Position numbers and translations under genes: made by a program | Shown here: positions 46,659 to 56,914 of the stretch, piece after piece | How positions within the stretch are numbered: the stretch's first letter is position 1 | Layout: every line of letters begins with the position of its first letter | DNA from: Alphaproteobacteria bacterium | GTDB taxonomy: Bacteria; Pseudomonadota; Alphaproteobacteria; Elsterales; Elsteraceae | Direction: 5' to 3' | DNA length: 64,000 bases | Assembly (NCBI GenBank): GCA_013298565.1 | Contig: JAAFIC010000003.1 | Coordinates: 23,855-87,854 of the forward strand | Notes under the pieces: model-generated | The model's database searches: none | Told to the model about the DNA's origin: nothing | Seen by the model: the letters and a program-made list of their open reading frames with translations, nothing else

Positions 46659-48443
46659 ATGACCAGCGCTGCCGCCTTTCTAGGGGTCGAACGCTCGCTT
46701 GGCGGGCGGCGCTGGATTGATCGTGGTGGCGACGCGCGGCTGGGCCTCGCCCTCGCGCAACGCCTTAGCCTGCCCGATCTTGTTGGGCGGCTGATGGCAG
46801 GGCGCGGCGTGACGTTAGAGGGGGCGGAGGATTTCCTAAACCCCACCTTGCGCCGGGGGCTACCGGACCCGTCTAGTTTTCTCGATATGGATAAGGCGGC
46901 AGAAGCGCTTGCCGCCTGCGTTACGCGCGGCGGACAGATAGGGTTGTTCGGCGATTACGACGTGGACGGTGCCACCTCCACCGCAGTGTTGTGGCGCTTT
47001 TTTAACGCGCTCGGCCCTGCGCCGCTCATCCATATTCCCGACCGTATGACCGAAGGCTATGGGCCCAATGCTCCGGCGCTGATCGCGCTGAAGGCGAAGG
47101 GGGCGGATATTATCGTGACCGTCGATTGCGGCGCGACCGCTCACGAGCCGCTGCGCTTGGCTGCCGAAGCGGGGGTATCGGTGATCGTCTGCGATCATCA
47201 CGTGGGTGAGCCTGCCTTACCGCCCGCGCTGGCCGTCGTGAACCCCAACCGTTTCGACGAAACCACCGAACATCGCACCTTGGCCGCCGTGGGTGTGGCG
47301 TTTCTGCTCGCGATTGCCGTCAATCGCCTGCTGCGCGGGCAGGGGTTCTACACCGCTTCCGGGCGGGCCGAGCCGGATTTGATAGGGCTGCTCGACATCG
47401 TGGCGCTGGGGACGGTGGCCGACGTGGTGCCGCTAACGGGGGTGAACCGCGCGCTGGTAACACAGGGACTGGTCGTGCTGCGGCAACGCCGCACGGTGGG
47501 CCTGCGCGCGCTGGCGGATAGTGCTGGCCTCGATGAAGCGCCGGAAGCCTATCACCTCGGCTTCATCTTCGGCCCGCGCGTTAACGCCGGGGGCCGCGTG
47601 GGGGAGGCGGGGTTGGGCGCGCGCCTGCTGACCACCGAAGACCCTATCGAAGCGCAAGCCATCGCCCAGCAACTGCATCATTACAATGAGGAACGCCGGG
47701 CGATTGAAGCCTTCGTGCAAGAAGACGCCATCGCCAAACTGGAAAGCGCGCCGCCAAAGCAGGATCAACCGCTCATTCTGGTCGCGGGCGAGGGCTGGCA
47801 TCCGGGCGTTATCGGCATCGTCGCGTCCCGTTTGAAGGAGCGCTATCACCGCCCAGCCTGCGTGGTCGCGCTGGAGAATGGTATCGGCAAAGGCTCTGGC
47901 CGTTCAGTGCCTGGCGTGGCCCTGGGGGATGCGGTAATCGCGGCGCGGCAGGCGGGGTTGCTCACCAACGGCGGCGGGCACGCAATGGCGGCGGGCTTCA
48001 CCGTTACCGAAGATAAGCTGGCGGATCTCGAAGCCTTCCTGTCTCAGCGGATTATTGATGATCTCGCCGGTGCCCCCCTGGTGCCGCACCTGTCGATGGA
48101 TGCGACGTTGGATTGCCAGGGCGCGACACCGGATTTACTAAGCCAAGTGGCCCGCCTCGGCCCCTTCGGCCAGGGCAATTCCGAGCCGCGTTTCGTCGTT
48201 ACCCCGGCGCGGTTGGTGAAGGCCGATGTGGTGGGAGCCGCGCACGTCCGGCTTATCCTCACAGGGCCGAATGGCGGGCGACTGAAGGCGATTGCTTTCC
48301 GCTGCCTCGATACCCCCTTGGGCGACGCGCTGATGAACCATCGCGGGGCCTATTTCCATCTTGCCGGCCACCTGCGGCGCGACACTTGGCAAGGGGCTGA
48401 AGGCGTGCAATTCATCGTGGAAGACGCAGCCCCGATGGTCTGA
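46659..48443 (+). CDS. recJ: Single-stranded-DNA-specific exonuclease RecJ
   Basis: A 594-residue 5'-3' ssDNA exonuclease of the DHH family used in recombination and mismatch repair. The motifs are 'GLFGDYDVDGATSTAVLWRF' (DHH motif I type), 'IIVTVDCGATAHEPL', 'VIVCDHHVGEP' (DHH) and, in the DHHA1 domain, 'GKGSGRSVPGVALGDAV' and 'TNGGGHAMAAGFTV'. Length is normal. It starts 4 bases after the glpX stop. Confidence 0.96.
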   Translation: MTSAAAFLGVERSLGGRRWIDRGGDARLGLALAQRLSLPDLVGRLMAGRGVTLEGAEDFLNPTLRRGLPDPSSFLDMDKAAEALAACVTRGGQIGLFGDYDVDGATSTAVLWRFFNALGPAPLIHIPDRMTEGYGPNAPALIALKAKGADIIVTVDCGATAHEPLRLAAEAGVSVIVCDHHVGEPALPPALAVVNPNRFDETTEHRTLAAVGVAFLLAIAVNRLLRGQGFYTASGRAEPDLIGLLDIVALGTVADVVPLTGVNRALVTQGLVVLRQRRTVGLRALADSAGLDEAPEAYHLGFIFGPRVNAGGRVGEAGLGARLLTTEDPIEAQAIAQQLHHYNEERRAIEAFVQEDAIAKLESAPPKQDQPLILVAGEGWHPGVIGIVASRLKERYHRPACVVALENGIGKGSGRSVPGVALGDAVIAARQAGLLTNGGGHAMAAGFTVTEDKLADLEAFLSQRIIDDLAGAPLVPHLSMDATLDCQGATPDLLSQVARLGPFGQGNSEPRFVVTPARLVKADVVGAAHVRLILTGPNGGRLKAIAFRCLDTPLGDALMNHRGAYFHLAGHLRRDTWQGAEGVQFIVEDAAPMV

Positions 48444-48566
48444 TTCTGAGGATTGTTAGGGTTCTTCGGCCCTTGATCATCGGAATGTCACGAAACGCAG
48501 GCGACCGAACAAACTCCCGCTTGACCACTCCCCGGCTTTCGCGTTATCAACCGCCAACGCCAAGAC

Positions 48567-48642
48567 GTCCCCATCGTCTAGAGGCCTAGGACACCAGCCT
48601 TTCACGTTGGTAACACGGGTTCGAATCCCGTTGGGGACGCCA
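48567..48642 (+). tRNA. tRNA-Glu (TTC)
   Basis: A complete tRNA: acceptor GTCCCCA paired with TGGGGAC, the D arm with GTCTAGAGGCCTAGGAC, anticodon arm CCAGC-CTTTCAC-GTTGG with anticodon TTC, and T arm ACGGG-TTCGAAT-CCCGT. G73 and an encoded CCA are present at the 3' end. Confidence 0.96.
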
Positions 48643-48705
48643 ATCATGCCAGGGTCTGTTGATTTTTCCAGATTTTCAAGGCGCTTTTCAAATTTTACGT
48701 GTGTT

Positions 48706-48731
48706 CAAAAGAAACAGGTTCGTTTCTTTTG
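48706..48731. repeat. Perfect 10-bp inverted repeat downstream of tRNA-Glu
   Basis: CAAAAGAAAC (48706-48715), loop AGGTTC, GTTTCTTTTG (48722-48731). It has no T-run after it. The 310-base stretch 48643-48952 has this hairpin and no gene I can support; an 85-codon open frame at 48699-48956 shows no protein-like features. Confidence 0.6.
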
Positions 48732-48952
48732 CGTGACCAGCGATCCCGCTGTGTTAAAATAATCAAAGCAGCGGAAGCCTTGACGCACCCGGCCGATGCC
48801 CCGGAAACAGCGCTGTCCTTTTATGTGAATGACAGGAAGCCCCTACCGGTTGCTGGTTTGCCGAAGGCAGGGCAAAAGACACTGCGTCCCTCATCGCTCG
48901 AATGCTTGAACAGGGGGTTGGGAAGGCTGAAGGGGATTCTTGGGGACAGCAA

Positions 48953-49369
48953 ATGAAGCACCGCATCTTAACGGATCGGCGCGGGCAGCGCACGCCGCCG
49001 CTACCGTGTAACCACTGCCGGGCCTTATTCCCCTTGGATATCCTCACTTGGGAAACTGAATATTGCGCCTGCCGCCCCGACTGCGATGCCGAACGGGCGG
49101 AAGGCCAAGCACGCTGCCCTGCCTGTGGCAATCTCGGCATCATCAGTTATGCCGACGAAGGCTCGCTTGTCGAATTAGTCGAATGGTTTGGCGGTACCAC
49201 GCCTCAGCGTTGGCGCTGTCAGGTCTGGACTGACGATACTCCCCCGTCGCTTGATCCGCTCGATACGCTCTACGGACCTGCGACTCCTGAAAATCGCTGG
49301 ATTGCCGAAATCTCGGCACTACTCGACAACAACACCTACCAGTTTCCGCGAGCCGAGAAGCCGGAGTGA
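48953..49369 (+). CDS. Small zinc-ribbon-like hypothetical protein
   Basis: A 138-residue protein of unknown function. Cysteines are arranged as 'CNHCRALFPLD', 'CACRPDC' and 'CPACGN' between about residues 20 and 65, which suggests one or two zinc-binding knuckles. The remainder is acidic, with 'LVELVEWFGGTTPQRWRCQV' and 'SALLDNNTYQFPRAEKPE'. GGGGA lies upstream of the ATG. I do not recognise the family. It converges with the ftsK-like gene after 12 bases. Confidence 0.6.
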   Translation: MKHRILTDRRGQRTPPLPCNHCRALFPLDILTWETEYCACRPDCDAERAEGQARCPACGNLGIISYADEGSLVELVEWFGGTTPQRWRCQVWTDDTPPSLDPLDTLYGPATPENRWIAEISALLDNNTYQFPRAEKPE

Positions 49370-49381
49370 GCGCCTAGCCAA

Positions 49382-52144
49382 TCATCCCGCCTGAGTATCG
49401 CGGCGGATCGTGAGCAACACTTCTCGCTTGCCAACGTGGTTCGGCGCGCCCACCACGCCATCTGCTTCCATCCGCTCCACAAGGCGTGCGGCGCGATTGT
49501 AACCGATTTGCAGATAGCGCTGGATGAAACTGGTTGAAGCCTTGCGCTCCCGCATCACGAGGGCTACTGCCTGATCGTAAAGCTCGTCCTGCGGGCCGTC
49601 ACCGGAGCCGCCAGCGAGGCCCAGGCCGCCGCGCTCTTCCTCCGCCTCTTCTTCGGTTGTAATCCCGTCAACATAATCAGGAACGCCTTGGCTTTTGAGG
49701 AACTGGACGACCTGTTCAACTTCCTGATCCGACACGAATGGCGCATGGACGCGGGTAATGCGCCCGCCGCCCGCCATGTGCAGCATATCGCCCTGGCCTA
49801 AAAGCTGTTCGGCCCCGGCATCGCCCAGGATTGTGCGGCTATCAATTTTGCTGGTGACTTGGAAGCTGATGCGCGTGGGGAAATTCGCCTTGATCGTGCC
49901 GGTAATCACGTCCACCGAAGGGCGCTGAGTGGCCATGACGATATGAATACCGGCGGCGCGCGCCATTTGCGCCAAGCGCTGAATGGTCGCTTCAATTTCC
50001 TTGCCCGCCACCAGCATCAAATCGGCCATTTCATCGACGATGATAACGATATAAGGCAGGTGCTTAAGGTCGATGGGGTGATCCTCGAAGATCGGCTGGC
50101 CGTTGGTGCGATCTACGCCTACCGCCACCCTGCGTGTCGGCTTTTCCCCAGTGATTTCCATTTCGGCGACGCGGCCATTATAGCCTTCGATATTCCGCAC
50201 GCCGAGTTGCGCCATTGCCCGGTAGCGATCTTCCATCTCGCGCACGGCCCATTTCAGCGCCACGGCGGCTTTCTTGGGATCGGTGACGACGGGGGTTAGC
50301 AGGTGCGGAATATCGGCATAAACCGAGAGTTCCAGCATCTTCGGATCGACCATAATCAAGCGGCAATCTTTTGGCCCGTGGCGGTAGAGCAGCGACAGGA
50401 TCATCGTATTGATCCCCACCGACTTGCCCGACCCTGTGGTTCCGGCGATCAACAAATGTGGCATTTTGGCAAGATCGGCCACCACGGGCACGCCGCCGAT
50501 GTCTTTGCCCAGAATAAGCGGCAGGCGGGCTTCCGAGGCTACATAGGCGTCCGAGCGCAGCATTTCGCCTAAATAGACCATCTCGCGCTGGGGATTTGGC
50601 AGTTCAATGCCGATAACGGTGCGGCCCGGCACCACGGCAATGCGGACGGCGACGGCAGACATAGAGCGCGCAATATCGTCGGCCAGCCCGATGATGCGCG
50701 ACGATTTAGTGCCCGGCGCAGGCTCGAACTCATAAAGCGTTACCACTGGGCCAGGGCGAACATCGACAATTTCGCCCTTGATGTTGAAATCTTGCAGCAC
50801 CGATTCAAGCTGGCGCGCGTTGGTATCCAGCACCTCATCTTCAACCGCCTGCTCGCGGTCGGCGGGCGGGCAGGTGAGCATTTCGGCAGCGGGCAAAGCG
50901 TAAGGGGTGCGCGCGACGGGCCGGGGGGCATTGGTCTCCGCATCCAAGCCCCCCAGCGCAACCTCCTCTTCCGTTTCCAGCAACCCATCTTCGGCATCGG
51001 GGGCGAGGATGGGGTCGGCCTCGACCGTGACCGGCGGCGGGGCCAGGAAGGGGGCATCGCGCTTTTCCACCATAATCGGCGGCAGGCTGAAGCTGCTATC
51101 GTGCGGTTTTGCGGCGGCAAACGGTGCGGGGGCTGCCATCGCCGCAATCGGGCCGAGGCTGGGGCTAAGGCTTGGCGGCAGGATATTGGCGAAGGGCGAC
51201 GCTAAGGTATCGGCCAATAACTGCGTCATCGACGCCGGGCGTGCGGGCGCGGCGGCGGGTTTGAGCGCGGCCTCTGCGGCTTCCTGCGCTAAAAGCGCCT
51301 CGAACTCTTCCTCTTCGGTCAGAGGGGCCGGGGTTGTTAGAACCAGCGGTTCGGGAACAATACTGATCGGCAGCGGTTCGGGTTTTGCCCCCGCAGCCGC
51401 GCGCAGGGCCACAGCGGCGGCGGTTTCGCGGCGGGCGCGGTCGAGATCATCGCGGAGCTGCGCGACTTCGCGGCGCAACGAGTCTGCCGCAACGCGCGCT
51501 TCGGTGGCAAGACGTTCGGCGACAAGGCGCTCATCTTGCAAGGCTTCCAGCGCAGCTTCCGCGCCTTTGCGGGTTTCGGCCAGGGCGGCGAGCGACTGTT
51601 CGGCGGCGATACGGTCGCGGCGGAGTTGATCCAACTCTTCGCGCACTTGATCGAGATCGGCTTCGAGATCGAGTTGAACCCGCTGCCCTTCCGCCCGCGC
51701 CGCAATTCGCGCGGCTTCACTTTCCTCAACAATAGTTTCGAGACGCAAGACCTGCCCCAACAAAGCGTCGCAGGCAGCATCTCGGTCGGCCACGTCGGCG
51801 TCATAGGCGGTTTGCGCCTGCGCCCGGCCTACGGTAATACCCTCCTCCAGTCCGCGCAGGAACAACAGCGCCCCGGCAACCGCCCGCGCTTCCAGCGTTT
51901 CGCCCGTCAGCAGCAGCGGCGCGGTATCGCCTTCAACCGGGATCAGCGCCCATTCCAAATGACCATCGGTGCTGACGTGCGGGGACAAGCGGCAGCGATA
52001 GCCTCGCGCCTCGACCGACAGGTTGAACGCCGCCGCCGTCGTGGGGGGAAGCACGCCTGCTGCCACCATCGGTGCATCCTCCGCCAGCACGCCCGAGTGC
52101 ATAAGGCCGGAGTGCATAGGAACAGGTGCAGAGAGCACGGTCAT
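49382..52144 (-). CDS. ftsK: FtsK/SpoIIIE-type DNA translocase with coiled-coil N-terminus
   Basis: A 920-residue DNA translocase. The motor has Walker A '[17 protein letters not shown]' near residue 570, Walker B '[10 protein letters not shown]' near 700, and the C-terminal winged-helix gamma domain '[20 protein letters not shown]' that reads KOPS/SRS DNA signals. The N-terminus differs from standard FtsK. There is no hydrophobic helix; instead a globular start (residues 1-105) is followed by a long E/R/A-rich coiled coil (about 110-255) and an acidic linker. The ATG at 52144 is preferred over an upstream TTG at 52177. It may be a second, soluble FtsK paralogue. Confidence 0.88.
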   Translation of the reverse strand: MTVLSAPVPMHSGLMHSGVLAEDAPMVAAGVLPPTTAAAFNLSVEARGYRCRLSPHVSTDGHLEWALIPVEGDTAPLLLTGETLEARAVAGALLFLRGLEEGITVGRAQAQTAYDADVADRDAACDALLGQVLRLETIVEESEAARIAARAEGQRVQLDLEADLDQVREELDQLRRDRIAAEQSLAALAETRKGAEAALEALQDERLVAERLATEARVAADSLRREVAQLRDDLDRARRETAAAVALRAAAGAKPEPLPISIVPEPLVLTTPAPLTEEEEFEALLAQEAAEAALKPAAAPARPASMTQLLADTLASPFANILPPSLSPSLGPIAAMAAPAPFAAAKPHDSSFSLPPIMVEKRDAPFLAPPPVTVEADPILAPDAEDGLLETEEEVALGGLDAETNAPRPVARTPYALPAAEMLTCPPADREQAVEDEVLDTNARQLESVLQDFNIKGEIVDVRPGPVVTLYEFEPAPGTKSSRIIGLADDIARSMSAVAVRIAVVPGRTVIGIELPNPQREMVYLGEMLRSDAYVASEARLPLILGKDIGGVPVVADLAKMPHLLIAGTTGSGKSVGINTMILSLLYRHGPKDCRLIMVDPKMLELSVYADIPHLLTPVVTDPKKAAVALKWAVREMEDRYRAMAQLGVRNIEGYNGRVAEMEITGEKPTRRVAVGVDRTNGQPIFEDHPIDLKHLPYIVIIVDEMADLMLVAGKEIEATIQRLAQMARAAGIHIVMATQRPSVDVITGTIKANFPTRISFQVTSKIDSRTILGDAGAEQLLGQGDMLHMAGGGRITRVHAPFVSDQEVEQVVQFLKSQGVPDYVDGITTEEEAEEERGGLGLAGGSGDGPQDELYDQAVALVMRERKASTSFIQRYLQIGYNRAARLVERMEADGVVGAPNHVGKREVLLTIRRDTQAG

Positions 52145-52370
52145 CGGCGATTTGCCTTTCTCCGAAGGGGTTAACAACCGTTGCCTATATATCAGGTGAA
52201 GAACAAGCCGCGAAGAGCAATGTATGACAGGGTTCCTGTTAGCTTATTTTTTGGGCCTCAAACGCACCGGCCAAGCGCTTGGCGTCGCGCCCATTTTCAT
52301 AGGTGCGCTGCCGCATAGTTTCTGTGGCGGCGCGAAATTTGTAACAGTCTGTATCAATGTGTCAAAACCG

Positions 52371-52380
52371 AAACCGGTTT
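52371..52380. promoter_or_regulatory. LacI-family operator-like palindrome
   Basis: AAACCGGTTT is a perfect 10-bp palindrome with a central CG inside the AT-flanked context GTCAAAACCG-A-AACCGGTTTG, as in LacI-family sites of sugar operons. It lies about 150 bases before the sugar-binding-protein gene. The rest of the 383-base gap 52145-52527 has no gene I can support. Confidence 0.45.
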
Positions 52381-52527
52381 GAAACACGGCAGGCCACTCT
52401 CTTTTTAGGCAATAGTGATAGAAAGAAAGACGGCAGAGGCGCATCCCGTCTCTTTCGCCTGACTAACAAGCGGGCGAGCCAGCAAGAAGCGAGGCATCGC
52501 TCATCGGTTTTTCTTGGGAGGATTTTT

Positions 52528-53799
52528 ATGCTTACCACTTCCCGTCGCGGCGTGCGCGCCGTTGCCCTTTCTACCGTTTTTATGGGTGGTCTCGCCGCCT
52601 TCGCTGCCGCTGCCCAGCCGCAAGCTGAAGTGTTGCATTATTGGACCTCCGGCGGCGAGGCCAAGGCCGCTGCCGCGCTGAAGGCCGATTTTGAAGCCAA
52701 TGGCGGCAAATGGACCGATAACGCCGTTGCCGGTGGCGCGGGCGATGCGGCGATGACCGTGCTCCGCAGCCGTGTTCTGTCCGGCGATCCGCCTGCCGCC
52801 GCTCAAATCAAAGGCCCGAACATTCAAGATTGGGCCAAGCAAGGCGCGCTAGGGAACCTGAATAAGGTCGCGGCTGCCGAAAACTGGGACAAGGTTCTGC
52901 CGCCACAGATCACCAGCATCATGAAGTACAACGGCAATTACGTTGCCGCCCCGGTGAATATCCACCGTATTGACTGGTTCTGGGCGAACCCTGCTGTTCT
53001 CGCCAAAGTCGGCGCAACCGCAGCCCCGAAGACCTGGGACGAGTTCAACGCCCTTGCCGATAAGCTGAAGGCCGCCGGGATCACCCCGCTGGCCCACGGT
53101 GGTCAGGCTTGGCAAGATGCCACGATTTTTGAAACCGTGGTGATGGGCCTCAATGGCGCAGCTTTCTTCAAAAAAGCCTTCGTTGATCTTGATGATGCGA
53201 CGCTCCGCAGCGCCGATATGAACAAGGTCTTCGATCAGATGCGGAAGATTCGCGGCTTCGTGGACAAGGATTTCCCCGGTCGTGAGTGGAACGCTGCAAC
53301 CCAGATGGTCATGAACGGCACCGCCGCGATGCAGATCATGGGCGATTGGGCCAAGGGCGAGTTTCTGGCTGCGGGCAAAGTGCCGGGCAAGGATTTCCTC
53401 TGCACGCCCGTTCCCACGCAAGGCGGCTATTTGATGAATGTGGATAGTTTCGCCATGTTCAACGTGAAGGGCGACGATAAGCTGGCGGGGCAACTGCTGC
53501 TGGCAAAGCTGATCGTTGGCGAGAAGTTCCAAGAAACTTTCAACGTCTATAAAGGCTCGATCCCGGCCCGTCTTGGCGTTTCGATGGATAAGTTCGATAG
53601 TTGTGCGACCAAATCCGCCGAAGATCTGAAGTCCTCGATTGCTGCCGGAACGCTGATGCCCTCGATGGCGCATGAAATGGCCACCAGCGGTGCAGTACGC
53701 GGCGCAATTCTGGATGTCATAACGCAACACTTCAACAGCAGCATGACCTCTGCCGACGCTGCCAAGAAGCTGGCCGATGGCGTGAAGCTGGCGAAGTAA
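52528..53799 (+). CDS. gtsA: Sugar ABC transporter substrate-binding protein (GtsA/glucose-type)
   Basis: A 423-residue periplasmic binding protein. The signal peptide ends near residue 29 (AVALSTVFMGGLAAFAAAAQ). The mature protein begins 'VLHYWTSGGEAKAAAALKAD', typical of the glucose/mannose-type family in proteobacteria, with 'GDPPAAAQIKGPNIQDWAKQ' and 'PLAHGGQAWQDATIFETV'. It delivers a sugar, probably glucose, to the permeases encoded downstream. A GGGAGGA site precedes the ATG. An attenuator hairpin separates it from the permeases, so it should be the most abundant product. Confidence 0.92.
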   Translation: MLTTSRRGVRAVALSTVFMGGLAAFAAAAQPQAEVLHYWTSGGEAKAAAALKADFEANGGKWTDNAVAGGAGDAAMTVLRSRVLSGDPPAAAQIKGPNIQDWAKQGALGNLNKVAAAENWDKVLPPQITSIMKYNGNYVAAPVNIHRIDWFWANPAVLAKVGATAAPKTWDEFNALADKLKAAGITPLAHGGQAWQDATIFETVVMGLNGAAFFKKAFVDLDDATLRSADMNKVFDQMRKIRGFVDKDFPGREWNAATQMVMNGTAAMQIMGDWAKGEFLAAGKVPGKDFLCTPVPTQGGYLMNVDSFAMFNVKGDDKLAGQLLLAKLIVGEKFQETFNVYKGSIPARLGVSMDKFDSCATKSAEDLKSSIAAGTLMPSMAHEMATSGAVRGAILDVITQHFNSSMTSADAAKKLADGVKLAK

Positions 53800-53812
53800 T
53801 CAGCCTGGCTTT

Positions 53813-53845
53813 GGCGGGACCGCTTTGCCGGTCCCGCCTTTTCCC
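53813..53845 (+). terminator. Attenuator/terminator between the binding protein and permease genes
   Basis: GGCGGGACCG (53813-53822) pairs perfectly with CGGTCCCGCC (53829-53838) around CTTTGC, followed by TTTTCCCTT. It lies between the first and second genes of the operon. Confidence 0.8.
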
Positions 53846-53920
53846 TTACTCTGTTGGGCTAGCCCTGACCGGCACCGTTGTGGCTGCCGGACCCGTGAGG
53901 CCATTGTCTGGACCGCGCCG

Positions 53921-54796
53921 ATGCAATCCTCGCTCAGATCTTCCCTGTCGCGCCTCGTCGTTGCTCCCACGTTTTTGCTCGTGCTGGTTTTCGTCTATGG
54001 GTTCATCCTGTGGACGGCCTACGTGAGCTTTACGGGATCGAAGATGCTGCCGAGTTACGAATGGGTCGGTATCGATTCATATGTGCGCCTGTGGCAGTAC
54101 GAACGCTGGCACGTCGCGATTACCAATCTATTCATCTTCGGGTCGTTGTTTATCGCGATTTGTTTGGCTTTGGGCTGCCTGTTGGCCGTGATGCTGGACC
54201 AAAAAATCCGCATCGAAGGCACCTTGCGAACGATTTACCTGTACCCGATGGCCCTCTCGTTCATCGTGACCGGCACGGCCTGGAAATGGCTGCTGAACCC
54301 CGGCACCGGGGTTCAAGCCTTCGTGCGCGATTTGGGCTTCCCGGAGTTCACCTTCGACTGGCTGATTAACGAGCAGTTTGCAGTCTATACCCTCGTGATC
54401 GCTGCCGTTTGGCAATCCTCCGGCTTCGTCATGGCGCTGTTTCTGGCGGCCTTGCGCGGGGTGGATCAGGAGATCATCAAGGCCGCTTATCTCGATGGGG
54501 CCAGCCTGCCGCGTATTTATTGGGGTATCGTCATCCCGTCGATCCGCCCGGTGTTTCTGTCCGCTATCGTTATTCTCGCCCATTTGGCGGTAAAGAGTTT
54601 CGATCTGGTCGTGGCGCTCACGGGCGGCGGGCCGGGCTTTGCGTCCGATCTACCTGCGAATTTTATGTACGAAATGGCCTTCCGCCGCAACCAAATCAAC
54701 ATTGGTGCCGCTAGCGCCATGATGATGCTGTGTACGGTCATGGCGATTATCGTGCCGTATCTTTACTCCGAACTGCGGGGGGCGAAGCGTGGCTAG
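53921..54796 (+). CDS. gtsB: Sugar ABC transporter permease (GtsB-type)
   Basis: A 291-residue inner-membrane permease of the MalF/UgpA type with six membrane helices. The EAA loop that contacts the ATPase reads 'EIIKAAYLDGASLPRIYWGI'. Other segments, such as 'LTGGGPGFASDLPANFMYEM', are typical of sugar permeases. The start at MQSSLR is chosen because an upstream ATG at 53825 lies within the attenuator region. The stop overlaps the next gene by 8 bases, so the two permease subunits are co-translated. Confidence 0.92.
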   Translation: MQSSLRSSLSRLVVAPTFLLVLVFVYGFILWTAYVSFTGSKMLPSYEWVGIDSYVRLWQYERWHVAITNLFIFGSLFIAICLALGCLLAVMLDQKIRIEGTLRTIYLYPMALSFIVTGTAWKWLLNPGTGVQAFVRDLGFPEFTFDWLINEQFAVYTLVIAAVWQSSGFVMALFLAALRGVDQEIIKAAYLDGASLPRIYWGIVIPSIRPVFLSAIVILAHLAVKSFDLVVALTGGGPGFASDLPANFMYEMAFRRNQINIGAASAMMMLCTVMAIIVPYLYSELRGAKRG

Positions 54797-55676
54797 TCTG
54801 CAAGATCTTCCCGGCGCACGGGGCCGTTACGCGATCTTCGGGCGCGTCTTCCTCTATGCTATTCTGCTGCTGTTTGCCGCCTATTATCTGTTGCCGCTCG
54901 GCGTGATGGTTTCGACCTCGTTGAAGTCTGCTGCCGAGTTGCGCTCCGGCTCGCTCATCTCGCTGCCGCGCGATTTTAGCTTCGAGGCGTGGGGCTTTGC
55001 CTGGAATAAGGCCAACGTGGGGGTGAATGCCACGGGTCTTGCGCCGTATTTCTGGAATTCGGTGGTGATGGTGGTGCCCTCCGTGCTCATCTCCACCTTC
55101 ATGGGCGCGCTGAACGGCTATGCCCTAACCAAGTGGAAGTTTCCCGGCGCTAACCTCCTCTTCGCCCTCATTCTGTTCGGTAGTTTCATTCCGTTCCAAC
55201 TGGTGCTCTTGCCGATGTCGCTGACCCTCGGGTTCTTAGGATTGGCGGGCACGACGGCGGGGCTGGTGCTGGTGCATGTGGTTTATGGCCTAGCCTTCAC
55301 CACGTTGTTCTTCCGCAATTACTATACATCCATCCCCGACGATTTGGTGAAAGCCGCCACGATTGATGGCGCGGGCTTCTTCCAGATTTTCTTCAAGATC
55401 ATGCTGCCAATTTCGACGCCGATTATGGTCGTCTCGATCATTTGGCAGTTCACTCAGATTTGGAACGACTTCCTGTTCGGGGCGTCCTTTAGCTCTGGCG
55501 CGTCGGCTCCGATTACGGTGGCGCTCAACAATCTCGTCAACACAACCACGGGCGTGAAGCAGCATAATGTGGATATGGCCGCCGCGATTATCGCCGCTTT
55601 GCCGACCCTCATTGTCTATGTGCTCGCGGGGAAATATTTCGTCCGGGGCTTAACCGCCGGATCGGTGAAAGGGTAA
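54789..55676 (+). CDS. gtsC: Sugar ABC transporter permease (GtsC-type)
   Basis: A 295-residue permease of the MalG/UgpE type with six membrane helices. The EAA loop is 'DDLVKAATIDGAGFFQIFFK', followed by 'IMLPISTPIMVVSIIWQFTQ'. The start is GTG at 54789, inside the end of the upstream permease. It pairs with that subunit to form the membrane pore. The ATPase gene follows after 4 bases. Confidence 0.93.
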   Translation: MASLQDLPGARGRYAIFGRVFLYAILLLFAAYYLLPLGVMVSTSLKSAAELRSGSLISLPRDFSFEAWGFAWNKANVGVNATGLAPYFWNSVVMVVPSVLISTFMGALNGYALTKWKFPGANLLFALILFGSFIPFQLVLLPMSLTLGFLGLAGTTAGLVLVHVVYGLAFTTLFFRNYYTSIPDDLVKAATIDGAGFFQIFFKIMLPISTPIMVVSIIWQFTQIWNDFLFGASFSSGASAPITVALNNLVNTTTGVKQHNVDMAAAIIAALPTLIVYVLAGKYFVRGLTAGSVKG

Positions 55677-55680
55677 GCGC

Positions 55681-56793
<1,113 letters not shown>

Positions 56794-56830
56794 GGGAGGA
56801 ATATTTTTATCAAGAATACATTTGTATTGG

Positions 56831-56865
56831 AAGTCGAGCCTAATTTAAAAAGGCTCGACTTTTCT
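56831..56865 (+). terminator. Rho-independent terminator after the sugar transporter operon
   Basis: AAGTCGAGCC (56831-56840) pairs perfectly with GGCTCGACTT (56852-56861) around an 11-base A/T loop, followed by TTTCTC. The flanking DNA turns AT-rich here. Confidence 0.85.
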
Positions 56866-56914
56866 CATAAAACCCGCATTATATGATGTTCGATGTTAAA
56901 AAAAAGCCGGGAAC

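Noticed and set aside
48699..48956. 85-codon open frame between tRNA-Glu and the zinc-ribbon gene
   Set aside because: No ribosome-binding site or protein-like features, it overlaps the start of the better-supported gene, and it begins next to the hairpin.
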